Assembly (NCBI GenBank): GCA_024196135.1 | Contig: JAMQCK010000034.1 | Span: 1-64,000, forward strand | Length of the DNA: 64,000 nucleotides | Direction of reading: 5' to 3' | Origin: Pleurotus ostreatus/Saccharomyces cerevisiae fusant | Lineage: Eukaryota > Opisthokonta | Part shown: one piece after another, positions 11,303 to 23,606 of the stretch | Layout: every line of letters starts with the position of its first letter | Numbering within the stretch: the first letter of the stretch is position 1 | Translations under genes and position numbers: made by a program | The notes under the pieces: model-generated | Databases searched by the model: none | What the model was told of the DNA's origin: nothing | Seen by the model: only the letters and a program-made list of their open reading frames with translations

Positions 11303-12447
11303 CTAGCCCTTCACGCCCTTCAAGAAACTCAGGAAGTTCGGGACATCCTGCGCAGATACATCTTCATCAGCGCATTCGTCTCACATATCACCTCCATGCA
11401 CTCACCTTTGCAATCTCCCCCGCCAGACTCGCATTCGTGATCGCATCTGGTATCATCCCGCCTGGGTGGCTCGACGTGGTCATCGTCCATCTGACTTTGC
11501 CGCCCTCGGAGCCGCCGTTGAGCTCGGTGAGTTGCTCGACGCTGACATAGGACGCCTTGACACCCTTCTCTTCGAGCTTTGAGAGCTCAGGATCGGGCGA
11601 GAGGTCGATGGGGATTTGTACGATGATGCTACTCAAAAAGAAGCTAGTCAGTATACCCCCGAGGCGGAGACGAACGCAAGGCGAGGAGCAACTGAATTTG
11701 ACTATGAGGAACATCAATGGATATGACGCACCCAACGCGTTCGGTGGGATTGCTCTCATCAAGATAAGCGAGTTGCAGGACCGTGAATACCCGCGGGGTC
11801 ATCACCGGGTTGAACTTGTAGAATAGCGTCCATATTTCTTGAGTGGGCGAGATCTCCTTGACCTTCGTCACTTTGCGAATGATGGGCATATATCTAGGTG
11901 AGCCGAGTTCGGTCAGTATCTGGCTCGCTTCCACGCCGTATTCGTGTGAAGACGAGCTACAGCCCGAAAGCCAACAGAGGGCGGAAGTGATGCGCAAGCA
12001 GACCCGAAAAGGAGGGCAGGCAGACCAATGATGTATGCGAGCCATAGAGAGCGGCGTGCGAGCCGCTGAAGAAGCAACCGCAAAGCGTTATACGCACTTC
12101 ATCTCATTCTCGGCCTTGTCCTTCGCAAGATGGGCCCACATCAGGTCGAACGACGCGTCCGAGGACGAGTGTTCGCTCATACGGCACGCCCAAAAGTCCT
12201 CCGCAGAGGTGCCGGGAGTGAGGGTCTTGGGCAACGTGTAGGTCTTCACGCCGCCCTTGTACGCCTTGCCTTCTTTCCATTGAGGGATGGAGGCGAGGAC
12301 TTCCTTATCCCGCGCAAGGATGTCCTCTTCGGAGGGGATCTCTGAAGAAGGTGAGTAAAGGAGGACGTTTTGGAAGGAAACTCTAGCGAAGGGAGACTGA
12401 CCTGTCACCGGGACTGGCTTCTTGCTGAGGACGAAGGGCTCTGACAT
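11303..12447 (-). CDS. DUF3074 (START-like) domain protein
   Basis: A fungal DUF3074-type protein, a START-like fold presumed to bind a lipid or other hydrophobic ligand; the ligand is unknown. It begins MSEPFVLSKKPVPVT. Family-like segments are GKAYKGGVKTYTLPKTL, SAEDFWACRMSEH, ISPTQEIWTLFYKF, MTPRVFTVLQLAYL and GGMIPDAITNASLAGEIAK. The last small exon reads DVPNFLSFLKGVKG with stop TAG at 11303-11305. It has at least five exons; the 3' intron (GTGAGT...TGCGCAG) removes 57-58 nt before that last exon. A TATA-like element lies about 55 bp upstream. The domain assignment rests on pattern memory, not a search. Confidence 0.75.
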
Positions 12448-12778
12448 GGTGGTGGTTGGAAGAGAGATGCGAAAGGGAAGCGGGAAGTGGTTGCTCGGGG
12501 GCTATATATAGTCTACGTCATCACGAGGGCACTTAAGCTCAAGACTCACAGGAAGAGCGATCGAGCAGAGGGGGTGAGGAAGGGTTTAGGGATGGGTCGG
12601 GACAGCCGTGATCGAGGGTAGGTAGGACTGCATTGCAGACTCGAATGCCTCGGACACACGAGCAGTGATCGGGGGGCGTTCATTTCGTTCCAGAGTAGAG
12701 GTGCGTCTGAATAGCGCGAATGAATTAGGCAGGGAAAGCAGGTGTGTACAGATAGCGAGGGTGACGGGACGCGCTCGA
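12448..12778. other. Intergenic: DUF3074 gene promoter and bL27m 3' flank
   Basis: 331 bp between two minus-strand genes. It holds the TATA-like element of the DUF3074 gene; otherwise no coding or RNA feature was seen. Confidence 0.55.
12501..12510 (-). promoter_or_regulatory. TATA-like element upstream of the DUF3074 gene
   Basis: GCTATATATA on the plus strand (TATATATAGC on the gene strand) lies 54 bp upstream of the ATG at 12447. The position fits a core promoter but is only inferred. Confidence 0.35.
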
Positions 12779-13342
12779 TCAGTTGAGCTGAACGAGGCCA
12801 CAGTACCGGCTGCGTCCGCGTGCGGTCTCGTCCCGTGGTAATGTCTCGCCCTTCTCGAGTACGAGGCCCACGAAGCGTCGCTCGCCGCGCAACCACTTTT
12901 GCTTGTAGAAGCGCACGAAGCCGGGAGCGACAGCGTAGATGGTGTGGTCACGGCCCATCTCCACCTGAACCCTGAAATCAGCACGCGTTCGGTCAGGTGA
13001 ATGTGGCGGCGTACGTGGTCTCCGGGATGGAAGAGGGTGCCGCGCTGGCGGACGATGATGTTGCCAGGAATTACATACTGGTCTGCGCGCGAAGGTCAGA
13101 CGTGGGCTACACTAGCGAGTGGGTCTACACACCTGAGAACTTCTTGATACCCAGACGCTTTCCTGGGGAACCACCGTGGTTGCGGACGCTACCACCCGCA
13201 CGCTTCGTAGCGGTACGTACGGCACCAAGGCCTGTGCACAAACAATAAGGTCAATTGTGCACAAACGCGGCTACTATTGTCGCGTACCGAAAGAGAACGG
13301 ATTCCTTGTTACGGACTCAATGCACCGGCTGACGAACGACAT
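12779..13342 (-). CDS. Mitochondrial large ribosomal subunit protein bL27m
   Basis: Mitochondrial ribosomal protein L27 (yeast Mrp7 family), which sits near the peptidyl-transferase centre. Exon 1 encodes a basic, Ser/Arg-rich presequence (MSFVSRCIESVTRNPFSF). After a phase-1 intron (GTACGC...GTGCACAG) comes the conserved L27 core LGAVRTATKRAGGSVRN, SPGKRLGIKKFSDQYVIPG, IIVRQRGTLFHPGDHV and MGRDHTIYAVAPGFVRFY. The C-terminus GRSRYCGLVQLN ends at TGA 12779-12781. ATG 13342 is the only start giving a presequence in frame with the core. It is divergent from SKP1, sharing about 290 bp. Confidence 0.92.
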
Positions 13343-13530
13343 GGCTCCCCCACAACAAACTTCGGAGAATGTCAGAGAAGAACAAAAGCCGGAGAGTTCT
13401 CACAACATACGCACTTGGAACAATGAAATCCGTGCAAGAGCTTTGAAAGGAAACAAAAGAGCCCTCAAAAGGAGCACACGAGGCTGGCCGCCGCGCCCCG
13501 GCCGGCCGGTGCCGGTCCCGAGCGTGCGGG

Positions 13531-13540
13531 CATATATAAC
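13531..13540 (+). promoter_or_regulatory. TATA-like element upstream of SKP1
   Basis: CATATATAAC lies about 95 bp before the SKP1 ATG (13633), in the shared bL27m/SKP1 divergent region. The flanking sequence just upstream (13488-13530) is strongly GC-rich with CCGGCCGG motifs. Promoter role is inferred from position. Confidence 0.4.
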
Positions 13541-13632
13541 AGTCACAACGCGCGTCTCGGGATCACCCCAACTTGACTTGCACCGCTACCACTCTCCGCA
13601 TCCTCACCACTCGCCCACCTTTACCATCGAAA

Positions 13633-14357
13633 ATGGTTCTCCTCGTTACCTCCGACAATGAGCAGTTCAACACCGAGAAGGAGATCGTTGAGCGCTCCGT
13701 GCTGATCAAGAACATGCTCGAGGGTGCGTCACAAAACGCGCGTTTTGCGCGCTCTGTGGCGATGTGCTGACCCTCTATCGCAGATGTCGGCGAGTCCGAG
13801 CAGCCCATTCCCCTTCCCAACGTGTCGTCGAGCGTCCTGAAGAAGGTGCGTGCTGCGCGGCGCCTATCTGCTTGCCACAAAGAGAAAGTCTGAGCGGCGG
13901 CTAATCTCCTCTTCATAGGTCCTCGAGTACTGCGAGCACCATCGCGGCGAGCCCCTCCCGACGCCTGATACCGATCAGAGCCAGGACGAGACCCGCAAGC
14001 GGACAACTGACATCAGCGAGTGGGACCAGAAGTTCATCAACGTCGACCAGGAGATGCTCTTCGAGATCATCCTCGCGGCGAACTACCTGGACATCAAGCC
14101 TCTGCTGTGCGCCACCTCTTCTTTGTGCTCTATCTGCCTGATTGCTCATCGGACCACAGCGATGTTGGTTGCAAGACCGTTGCGAACATGATCAAGGGCA
14201 AGACGCCCGAGGAGATCCGCAAGCTCTTCAACATTGTTAACGACTTCACGCCGGAGGAGGAAGCCCAGATCAAGAAGGAGAACGTGAGTTGCGCTCGTCG
14301 CGCCGCACAGGACACTTTGCTGATGTTATCTTTCAGGAATGGGCAGAGGACCGCTAG
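13633..14357 (+). CDS. SKP1: SKP1, adaptor subunit of SCF ubiquitin ligases
   Basis: The adaptor that links F-box proteins to cullin-1. It begins [20 protein letters not shown]. The BTB/POZ-like fold continues [24 protein letters not shown] across the first intron. Then come [12 protein letters not shown], the acidic loop with [38 protein letters not shown], and the F-box-binding C-terminus [22 protein letters not shown]. The last exon encodes EWAEDR and the stop TAG at 14355-14357. Length is about 160 residues, as usual. There are four introns, all GT-AG. Identity is unambiguous. Confidence 0.97.
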
Positions 14358-14584
14358 ATGGTGTTGTAGTGTATTGTTCTCTTTCTTGCTATCCAATTGT
14401 GTCGTTGCATGTTCTGTATATTATGACCAAACCCAACATCTGACTGCTATCGAGTGAGCCCCCTCGTATCGCTGAGAAACTGCCCGCATCTGCATGAGGC
14501 TCGTGCGTGCGAACTCCTTTTCCGCAACCGATCGCGGCACAAACAACCATCAACGCGTCATAGGCGCGGTCACCTTGTTCTCAG

Positions 14585-16328
14585 ATGTCACCTATACCCG
14601 ATATTCCTGGCGAGCTCGTCCATCCGAATTCAGACCAGGGCTTATGGCTGAAGGCGCAGGTTGCGCGTCTGTGCCACCTCGACAACGACAGGTGCACAGC
14701 TGCTCGATAGTGGCACAAATGAGGGCAATCCCCTTACACGTTGTGCAGGTTCCCCGGCAGTCAACCAATCAGTTTCGGTGAAAGGAATCTCGCAGATCTT
14801 GAGAATGACGAGTGCGTGTCCGCAGTGCTATCACCATACCCTGCCATACTCACTTATACCGAAGCTTCTGGGTCTGCGAGAAGTCGGACGGCATTCGGGT
14901 CCTGCTGCTCATCTTGACGAACCCGGAGACCCAGGAGGTGATTATATGCCTGGTGCGTGCCCATCCTCCTTTTACAAACGTATCTGCTCACACGGCATTG
15001 GCAGATCGATCGCCACAACACGTACAGGAAGGTTGACGGTTTCTACTTCCCCCACTTCGAAAAACCCGAGATTCCTATACGAAGTACTCTCCTTGACGGT
15101 GAACTCGTCCTCGACGTCGATCCCGTCACCAAGACGGTAGGCTAGCCAAATATCTCAGCAACTTCTCTCTGATTGACCTCGGACTTCAGGAGACGCTCCG
15201 TTACCTGGCGTTCGATTGTATGGTTGTCGACGACCAGTACATCATGAACAAGCCGCTGGACAAGCGCTATGGCGTAAGTACGCCCGATTGCGGATATAGC
15301 CGTTGAACTAACTGTTCATAGAGACTTAGCGATTGGTTCTACAAGCCGTATGTTACCATGTTGCGAGACCACCCGGAAATGGTCAACCTGCAGCCATTCC
15401 AGTACGCGAACTCGCGTATCAGCTGATGGTCTAAATGCTGATTATACTGGCTCTTAGCATACAGGTGAAGAAGATGCACGCCGCGTATCAGGTTTCGCAA
15501 GTCTTCGACGAAGACATCCCGAAACTACAGCACGGTAACGATGGGCTCATATATACCAAGGTCGAGGCACCTTATACCCCAAACACGGACAGAAATATGT
15601 GCGTCCAACCTTTTTCTCGGGACGACTGACACTCATGTCTTTCGTCCAGCCTGAAGTGGAAACCGCCATCAGAAAACTCCATCGACTTCAAGCTCGTCGT
15701 GCGGTTTCCACCAAGTCCTAGCAATCCCGGCCTGCCCGACTTCTTCGCGAAGCCCGTCTTCGCCCTCCATGCTTGGTATGGTGATGAGCGAGGGATGTCG
15801 AAGTACGAACTCTATGATCAACTGTATGTGACAGACGAAGAGTGGGAGAGGTGAGCTTGCTTTGCTACTTCATCGTGTCTTTGCTGATATCCTACACTGC
15901 TCAGTATGAAGGAGAGTGGTGTTCAGGTCGACGACCGAATAGTCGAAGTCCACTGGGATTCGGAGCTGCAGAAGTGGCGGATGATGCGCTTTCGGGATGA
16001 CAAGCCCAATGCAAACCACATATCGGTCGTCGAGAACATCATCCGAAGTATCGCTGATGGTGTTGAGAAGGACGCAGTGGGTTCAATTGTCGCCATACAC
16101 CCGCGCTCGCCGTGCTGACCATTCCACCTTCCCTCGCAGCTCCTATCCAGGACACAACGGATACGCCACACATGGAAAGAACGACAAGCGCGACCCAAAC
16201 TGCCTGTGGCACGACCAGCTGCCCCACGACCCGCTGCGCCCAGCGCGGTCATGCGATATGGTCCTCTGGCCTCGTCGCCGTGGAGCAAAGTGGGCGGCCC
16301 CGCAGTCATCGCCGGCATGAAGCGATGA
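14585..16328 (+). CDS. CEG1: mRNA-capping enzyme, guanylyltransferase subunit
   Basis: Nuclear GTP:mRNA guanylyltransferase, which adds GMP to the diphosphate 5' end of pre-mRNA. It starts [12 protein letters not shown] at 14585. The covalent GMP-lysine motif KSDGIR follows FWVCE (motif I, KxDG). Other visible nucleotidyltransferase elements are [10 protein letters not shown] (motif III/IIIa), [24 protein letters not shown] (motif IV) and [15 protein letters not shown] (motif V). The OB-fold part includes [10 protein letters not shown] and [15 protein letters not shown] (motif VI). The final exon, read [16 protein letters not shown], continues into a Pro/Ala-rich tail and stops at TGA 16326-16328. 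About nine exons. The alternative frame of the last exon ([14 protein letters not shown]) does not match the family. Confidence 0.93.
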
Positions 16329-17317
16329 TGCTCCCGCCCCTGCCTCTCACGACGGTGCGAGCGCGCCCGGCGCGGATCGACCGCACGCATGGGCCCGCTC
16401 TTCCTCGTCCAGTGGCACCCGCGCCCAGCACGCCGTCGCTCCTCGTACAGAGTGCGGATGCGGCTTTCGACTTTCCGCCCCCGACCCTTTGCCGAGCGTC
16501 AGGCATTGCGCAAGCACCCCCATTCCGTCACGCGTTCACTGAACTACTCCCACTCGCCGCATGAGGCACCCATTCCAACGGACCATCAAGCCGTCGTTGT
16601 TTGACCGGTACACGCGAGCCGACCGTTCGCCATGTCAAGATGAACACCAGGTCGTATAAATTCGTGAAATGTACACAATACAGGAGGCCCATCATGCTCG
16701 TCGGCGGTGTACAGTCGGCGGCGTCGTACAGCGTACATACAACAGGAGGTCGCAGAAGTGTCGTATCGAGTCGTAAACATCATCTGCAACGGTCACAAGT
16801 TTTACAAACAATTCAGAGAGCATTTTGACAAGTAGGTACAGGACTTTGGTGGTATGGTGTCTAATTGGTACACGTTAGAGGACGATAGAGAAGTATAAGA
16901 CCAGAAAGTAAGGAAGAGAGCTGCACCGTCAACGAGAAAGCAAGCGGTTGAAGGAGATAGATAGTTCGCGAGGTTATAAGCCGGTCTTTTGTGCGGTGAC
17001 CAGGGGCCTGAGGGTATGGATAGTGATCCAACGGAAGACAAGTAGGTAACAATAGCGAGACCTCCCCCAGGTGGTCACGTTTCGTGCGCCTGCAATTGCA
17101 GCCGGTGATGCTCGTATAGAAGTCGTAAAGTTGCGAGAATGAAGAGCAATGCCGATGAAGAAGAGAGATGAATGGAGTGCATATGCGAGAGAGGAAAGGT
17201 TGCCGGGAATTCGGGAAGTGATGCTGTCTGTCCATCCTGTGACGCACGAACAGGCCGTATATGCGGGGTCGCTGCTGGGCAAGCGATGGGCCCTCGATCT
17301 CTTTTCGTGAGGTCCCT
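16329..17317. other. Intergenic between convergent genes
   Basis: About 990 bp between the 3' ends of the capping-enzyme gene (+) and the hypothetical gene (-). Reading frames here are short and have no recognisable motif. Presumed 3' UTRs and spacer. Confidence 0.5.
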
Positions 17318-18087
17318 TTAGTCGAGGAATTGCGTGCAGACCGACGATAGGGGGGACACGGTCCAGTCGAGGACGAAGGGGTCGTCCATGTCGCGCTCGT
17401 CATAGTCGTGATGCAGCGAGAACACGTCCGCGAAGGAGTGGGCGCGTGCCACAAGGATGGGCGCACGCACAGCCCGTTCGGGGGCTGGGGGAAGTACGAA
17501 CGGCATGGGCAGGCTGTCCTCCGGTTCGATGGAGGTGCCATCCGTCATGTCCACGTCGTCATCCCTGTCACGCCTCTCTGGGGTCGACTCGACGGACGAG
17601 AACGATCCATTTTGCCCGTGGCGACGCGCCGGAGTGTGGGGCGTAATGGAGAGCGCCGCAAACTGCGCGGTAGTCGCGACCTGAATACCCATCAGTACGC
17701 ATATAGCGAAAGCCGTCAGGGAGGGCGCACGATATGGGAATCTCCTCCAGGTGCAAACCCGACAGCGGGCTGCATGCGCGCCTGCGCATCCTCCGTCTGC
17801 GTGGCCTGGACCGCTTGCGGCTCGTGAGGGATCGTCGCGAGGTTCTCGTCGACGCCGTCCATCACGTCGACCGCGCCTGGGTTCGCATCGACGCGCCACC
17901 ACTCGATGTCCGCGAGGACACGCCGACCTATCGTCTCGGAGCCCGACGCACGCCGGGGCGCACCACCGCCGGTCCTGGTGTTGCCGCCGCGGGCGCTCAC
18001 GCCGTTAAGCGCGCCGGGCATGCCGTTCGAGGCAAGCTGCAGGGAGCTCACGACGGGCTGCGAGACGGTGCGGCGGAGTGGCTGCAT
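17318..18087 (-). CDS. Hypothetical protein, disordered, Ser/Arg/Asp-rich
   Basis: I do not recognise a family. Two exons join cleanly: the first reads from MQPLRRTVSQPVV through RRVLADIEWWRVDANPG to GGDSHI, then a 47-nt intron (GTGCGC...ATTCAG), then VATTAQFAALSITPHTPARR to the end WTVSPLSSVCTQFLD with TAA at 17318-17320. Natural features are the run RDDDVDMTDGTSIEPED and a hydrophobic-acidic C-terminus DDPFVLDW. The frame stays open upstream of the first ATG to a good acceptor (CTTCCCACAG near 18145), so an extra 5' exon is likely and the true start may be farther upstream. Codon use looks like that of its neighbours. Confidence 0.5.
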
Positions 18088-18201
18088 GGCTACGGTACGC
18101 GACGACGAGGGCAGCCTAACGCTGTCGACGACGGTGACGGTAGACAAGGGAGGCTGTGGGAAGGAGGGAATTTCCGGTGATTTATATTTCTTGCTGTCCA
18201 C

Positions 18202-20172
18202 GAGGCAATCGGGACATCTGCGGCTCCCCCTTCCGTCTGCTCAGGACCTCGGCTTCAGGGCGCCGGCGAATGAGCGCATCAGCTTCAGAAATCTTGGGCA
18301 CAAGAGCGGCGCAGAACAAGGGAACAAGGCGGATGGTATTTGAAGGCGGATACCCTGGACTATGTCGAGGGAAACAGTAGTATAAGGACTTCCTCGCGTC
18401 TGAACCTATCTACTAGACGCTACCAACGACTACTATATATTCTACCTGTCGCTAGCTCGTCATGATGGCGTTGACCAGTGTTCGATGCTTCGCTTCAGGT
18501 CAAATTCTGCAGCGCAGTCGTCTCTTCAAGTGCTAAGTCACGGATCAGATGTTCGCCTACCCACCAGAGGGAAAACGCGTTAATTTAGTATCCTTGGTGT
18601 CGTTCTGCTTAGAATATGTGTCGCAGCATGCTAACCCACCATGGAGACGCGTAAAAACGCGTCGAGAATAGTTCGTGAGGCGATGACAAGCCATCCATAC
18701 GGGCAGCGATACCGCAGGCGGTGGACGATGTATAGTGTCCTGACTGTTGTGACGTCAGCGCATCGCATACCTATCGGCATCATGCGTCCTGCAATGCAGC
18801 TTGGAGCGAAGAGAGGGTGCACAGTAGGGGGTTTCTGGTCCGTATCTTTACTTCCGTGATACGGGTGCGCTCGTCGCCCTCTGTCAAGGATCAGACGTCT
18901 TGGCAGTTCATGCAAATCGCGAAGAAGGCTTACCGTGGCGAAGTGTGTGCACATTCGGCAGCGAAAGCACGCAGGACAGGGTGGAAGAAGGCTGAGGTCC
19001 AGGGCGTACTGGGGAAGGTCACTGATTCGCATCGTTTGGCCCTAGCTGTCCGCCTTTAATCCTTCGTCGACAACGGAAGACAGCGGAGGGAAGAATTCCC
19101 GGGTGGTTTACGCGTGCCACGGTGGCCGAAGGTGCATTGGAATGCGCGCATAACACGGCGTATGGCTTCATCGGCCGTAGCACGCATGCGGAAGTTCCAA
19201 GAGATCCTGACGCAAGCGTGTAACGAGCCGGGCTTCATCAAAAGGAGGTTCCGCAGAGGCGACAGAAGCTGTGCGTTTTGTCGTCTCCAAGATACGCCAC
19301 CTAGATGGACGAGAGGATTCCTGCTCGATTGTGCAGAGAGAAAAAAAGGCGGGCAGGATGGCGTATGATTCGTATGCAGCAACTTCTTCAGGGAGCGCCC
19401 TGGTTGCCAACAAATGTGTGAACGCAACGTAGAGTATGCTGATCCATGTATTGATCATGTTGGGATAGAGTTGAAGTACACATGACCTCATTCATATGGC
19501 GGAGCAGGATCGGCGCGCGGCGAAGCAGAGTAGACCATACATTTGACGTGACTGAGGTAAGCGTTCGCTTCACGATGTCGAAAATGTGTTCTTCACGATG
19601 ACCTTGCGCGCTTCTGAGTCGCCGAGGCAATCACGAAGGCAAAGATGTTCAGTTTTCCGCGCTGAGTTTGAGCGCAAGTGCGAGGTCCCATTGCCAAGGC
19701 CAGCGGCAGATCCAGCGTGTCAAAGTCATGAATGCATGATTCCGGTTTCAGGAATCAGCCATCTCCTGAGGATCGACGTGCTTGGTAGTCGCGCAAGACG
19801 AAGGCATACAAGAGGCTAGAAGGTATTTCGGGGGATCGTCAGCGCCTTCTTCCTCGCCCTCATTACTCACTGAATGTGTACAGCGCATATAGGTGTCGAT
19901 GGAGCGTGAGCTGTGAGGGCTCAAACTCCTGTGGCGCAGACAGCGGGAGGTAAGTGAGAGTAGGAATCAAGCCGGGGTGCCGGCCTAGCAAAGCCAAACA
20001 AAGCAGATCAGAACATTGAGATGAGTCATCCTGATCTTCCGGGCGCTAATCTTATCTTATCGAACAGGCGCCCAGCGCGCGCGTTCCTGTCCGCCTGCTC
20101 CTGACTTCCACGACGCGCACCTCACGCACTCCTCACTTTCTACTCTTCGTCTCTCGCAGTATCTGAAGCGAC
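18202..20172. other. Gene-poor stretch of about 2 kb
   Basis: No supported gene. Frames of 60-130 codons occur on both strands (for example 19168-19491 minus, with a hydrophobic start INTWISILYVAFTHLLATRA), but none has family motifs or a clear multi-exon model. The last 200 bp should hold the guanine deaminase promoter; a pyrimidine-rich leader (20080-20165) precedes its ATG. Confidence 0.5.
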
Positions 20173-21766
20173 ATGCGTATCTACTACGGCGCTGTGGTCA
20201 ACCCGCAAACGCTGACCGAGTCTCAGCTTCTGCCCCGCTGCCTCCTGGCGGTAGGGGATGTCGGCACGATTGAATGGATTGTCGAGGACGTAGACGGCTC
20301 GCTGATACAGGAGACGCTCGCTCAGAAAGGTTGCGTGGATGCGGAAGTCACTGAGCTGCGCCATGGCGAGTTTCTCATGCCAGGCTTCGTCGATACCCAT
20401 ACGCATGCCCCCCAGAAGCCGAATATCGGAAGGTGTGTGACGGCTTTGGCCAGTCTGCCTTCATTCTAACAACTATGTAGCGGGCAACAGTACGAACTAC
20501 TGGACTGGCTGGAGCACGTCACATTCCCGATGGAGGCGAAGTTCGCCAACGTCGACTTTGCGCGGCGCACCTATGAGTCTGTCGTTCAGCGTATCATCAA
20601 CTGCGGTACCACGACTTGCTGCTACTATGCCACGTTGCACCTCGAGGCAAGCAAAATTCTTGCCGACATAGTGCACGCGAGAGGTACGCCATGTTACCCC
20701 ATGTCGTCTCAAGAAGGTTAGGCTCACACTCAACCAGGTCAGCGCGCGTTCATCGGGGTAGGTGTGCAGTGCTTCAGGTGCCCCGATCCGCATTGACTTC
20801 TATCGCCAGAAATGCAACATGGACCGGAATAGTCCCGACCACTACCGCGAGGCCTCGCCCGAAGCGTCTCTTGCAGACACGAAGGCGCTCATCGCGCATA
20901 TCGCGACATACCCGCCGAGCTCCCCGCAGCGAGTGTCTGCTATCCTCACGCCGCGCTTTGCTATCTCTTGCACGCCTCCACTGCTAGCTGGCCTCGGCAC
21001 GCTCGCGGCGTCGGATCCAGCCCTACGCATTCAGACCCATATATCGGAGAACCGAGGCGAGATCGCGTTTACGAAGGAGCTTTTCCCGGACTGCGCTACC
21101 TACGCCCATGTGTACGACAAGTTCGGGTTGTTGAGGGGGAACACCGTCCTCGCGCACGCGATCCATCTCGAGCCTGCAGAAGTTGAATTGATCAAGGAGC
21201 GCAACGCTGGCATTAGCCACTGTCCCACGAGCAACTTCAACTTGAGTAGCGGTGTCGCGCCTGTCGGGGAGTATCTCGACAAGGGCATCAAGGTATATTT
21301 CTCACTACGATGGCCGCCCGCAAACCTGACCATCACCCAGGTCGGGCTTGGAACAGACGTCTCTGGCGGCTTCTCCCCATCCATCCTCAACGCCGTACAG
21401 AACGCCAGTATCGCATCCAAAGTGATCGCCATGCGCTCACCGGGCGCAGCCTCACCGACCACATTCGCCAACCGGCAACTGTCCGTGAACACGCTGCTCT
21501 ATCTCGCCACGCTTGGCGGCGCGCATGTGTGTGCGCTGGATGCCCACATCGGTAACTTCGCGCATGGCAAGGCGTTCGATGCCTTGTTGGTCAATTGCCG
21601 CAACGACTCTGGCAATCCAAACCTCTGGGGCGTCGACCCGGATATTCATGTCGGGGATAACCTCATGGGACTCCTCGAGCGCTTCCTATTCTGTGGGGAC
21701 GATAGAAACATCTCGGCGGTGTACGTGCAGGGCAGGCTCATCGGAGGAACGTCTTATAGGGCATGA
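20173..21766 (+). CDS. GUD1: Guanine deaminase
   Basis: Zinc amidohydrolase that converts guanine to xanthine in purine salvage. It starts MRIYYGAVVNPQTL. Seen in order: the metal-binding PGFVDTHTHAPQ; GQQYELLDWLEHVTFPME; RIINCGTTTCCYYATLH; GQRAFIGKCNMDRNSPDHY; the catalytic-site segments LRIQTHISENRGEI and HAIHL; GISHCPTSNFNLSSG; and VGLGTDVSGGFSPSIL, holding the metal-ligand Asp. The C-terminus is RLIGGTSYRA, stop TGA 21764-21766. Introns occur after NIGS, HARG, AFIG and DKGIK, all with good GT-AG ends. Length (about 470 residues) is as expected for the family. Confidence 0.95.
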
Positions 21767-21912
21767 ACGTGTCGATAGACGCATAGAGCTAGATCTTACA
21801 GTTACATCCAAGGAATGGATAGATACATAATACATACAGCACATCACTAGTGTAATACAGGAATATTGTTACATTGCTAGTCATCGTCGATTGTTGCGTT
21901 GACTCTCGCTCG

Positions 21913-23302
21913 CTATGGCGCAAGCTTGAAATCCCCGAACTCCCACTTGTAGCAGTCCATGCAGTCTGCTTCCTCCACGGCCGCGGGGACGTCGCGCCCG
22001 TCCTCCCACTCGACGTCCGCGGCCTCGATAACCTTGGTGATCACCTCCTTGATAGGATGTCGTCGGACGTCAACCTTCCACCCGAGCTTGTTCACCGTAT
22101 CGTAGACAATGCTGCGGCCTAGGTGGCAGCCCGTCTCGAGCGCGTAGCCTGCCTGCGCACAAGGGGAGCCGATGCCGTTGCAGACGCCCATCGGAATCGG
22201 GTCGCTGTTGTGGAAGACGTGGGTGATGGGCACGTCGGGTAAGCCGGAAGGAGTGAGGGACGGTGGAAGAGGGAGATGGAGGCGCTCTGCTGCTAGGCGC
22301 TCGCCTGGCGATTCGAAGGCGACGGCAGGAAAGCCGTACGTAGCGCCCAAAAGGCTAGCGAGCGCACCACCGAGTGAGTGACCCGTCAGCCAGATATTAG
22401 CAGACGGATACAAGGAGACAAGGTCGTCGATGAGGCCCTGTGAGATGACTGTGAAGCTACCCGCTCTGCGGGAGAGCACACTTACCACTCCCGTCGAATA
22501 GAAAAGACTGTCCTCAATGAGTGCGTTGCTTAGGCATGTATTGTCGCATCGCCAGTTGCGCGCATAGCAGTCGCACACTTGGCGGAAGACCCAGGAGAAG
22601 TCTACACGGGCACAGCAGCATGAGAAGAGTCTTGAGAAACAGTGAGGGAGACGATTAGATGGGTATAAACATCAGGGCGTACAGATTGTCGTTGTACTTG
22701 TCCTTCTTGGACGTAGGCCCCTGTAGCGTCGTCCCCTGGCGTTCACGGATGGTCAATCGCAAGTCATGATGCCGGAATGAGCTGAAGGGACACCTTAATG
22801 GAGAGCACAATTGTAGAATTATCAGATGAGATAAAGACATGGCCTCTGAAGCCGTCCGATCCATCCCATCCTATAGGGAAGCTCTGGGGCATCGTTAGTG
22901 GGCTGCTTATCTGAGCGACTCGTTGACACGCACCGTATTCCATGCAGCATCTAGGTCGTACCAGTTCTTCTGATCTGGCAGCGCGTACGCGTTCCCTGAC
23001 ATGCGCGAAAGCTGCGCGAGGGTATGTCTATCCTCGATGTCTGGCCCGAGGACCTCCAAAGGCGTCCATTGCACGGGCTCGCTCTGCTCATGCTGAAGTG
23101 AGCGCAGGCGTGATTGCCGGATGGCTTCTCGCGAGCTAGGTTTATGCACGAGGGTGGGTCGAGCTCGTAGTACTCTGGAAGGTGCTGCCTGTGTAGGCTG
23201 TGATATCGATGACATTGCAGCCTCCTGGTCGAAGCGTAGTTTGTGGGCCCACGCTGAGATATATAGACAAGCCAGACATAGAACGGACAAAAGTGTCTTC
23301 AT
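21913..23302 (-). CDS. ATG15: Autophagy-related phospholipase Atg15
   Basis: Vacuolar lipase that breaks down autophagic bodies and MVB vesicles. It begins with a signal-anchor, MKTLLSVLCLACLYISAWAH. Family segments: SGNAYALPDQKNWYDLDAAWNT, IGWDGSDGFRGHVFIS, STIVLSIKGTTLQGP, NDNLLFSCCCARVDFSW then VCDCY (recovered only with the acceptor TTCTCAAG near 22630), the lipase Ser motif GHSLGG, VAFESPGERLAAERL, DPIPMGVCNG, GCHLGRSIVYDTVNKLGW. The end is CYKWEFGDFKLAP, stop TAG 21913-21915. A short insertion (VVSVLSRRAGSFTVIS) precedes LIDDLVSLYP; it reads through with no usable intron. Confidence 0.93.
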
Positions 23303-23606
23303 GAAAGGGGAAAGCAAGGGAGTGGTGGCAATGAGAGGACGGTTCACGCCCCTACTTCGTCCCCGGCGCCTGGACGGAGCTAGAAGACCTTGATTGATGA
23401 TGGTTAGTAACCCCTTCAGGATGGTCAATGTCATTTGTGCGGCACACACAGCAGCTCATTGAAGGGTCCTGATCATCATAGACCACAGCAAGTGCATCGC
23501 ATATATGGATACATCGAAGCAAAGGGCGCAGTTGACAGAAAGAACCTCGATTAGCTTACTCACTCAGGAACAGATTTATAATAGCAAAGCTCACCACACT
23601 TCGCAC

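Noticed and set aside
22460..22500. Intron (GTAAGT...CACAG) inside Atg15
   Set aside because: It would be only 37 nt and shifts the frame; reading through keeps the lipase frame.
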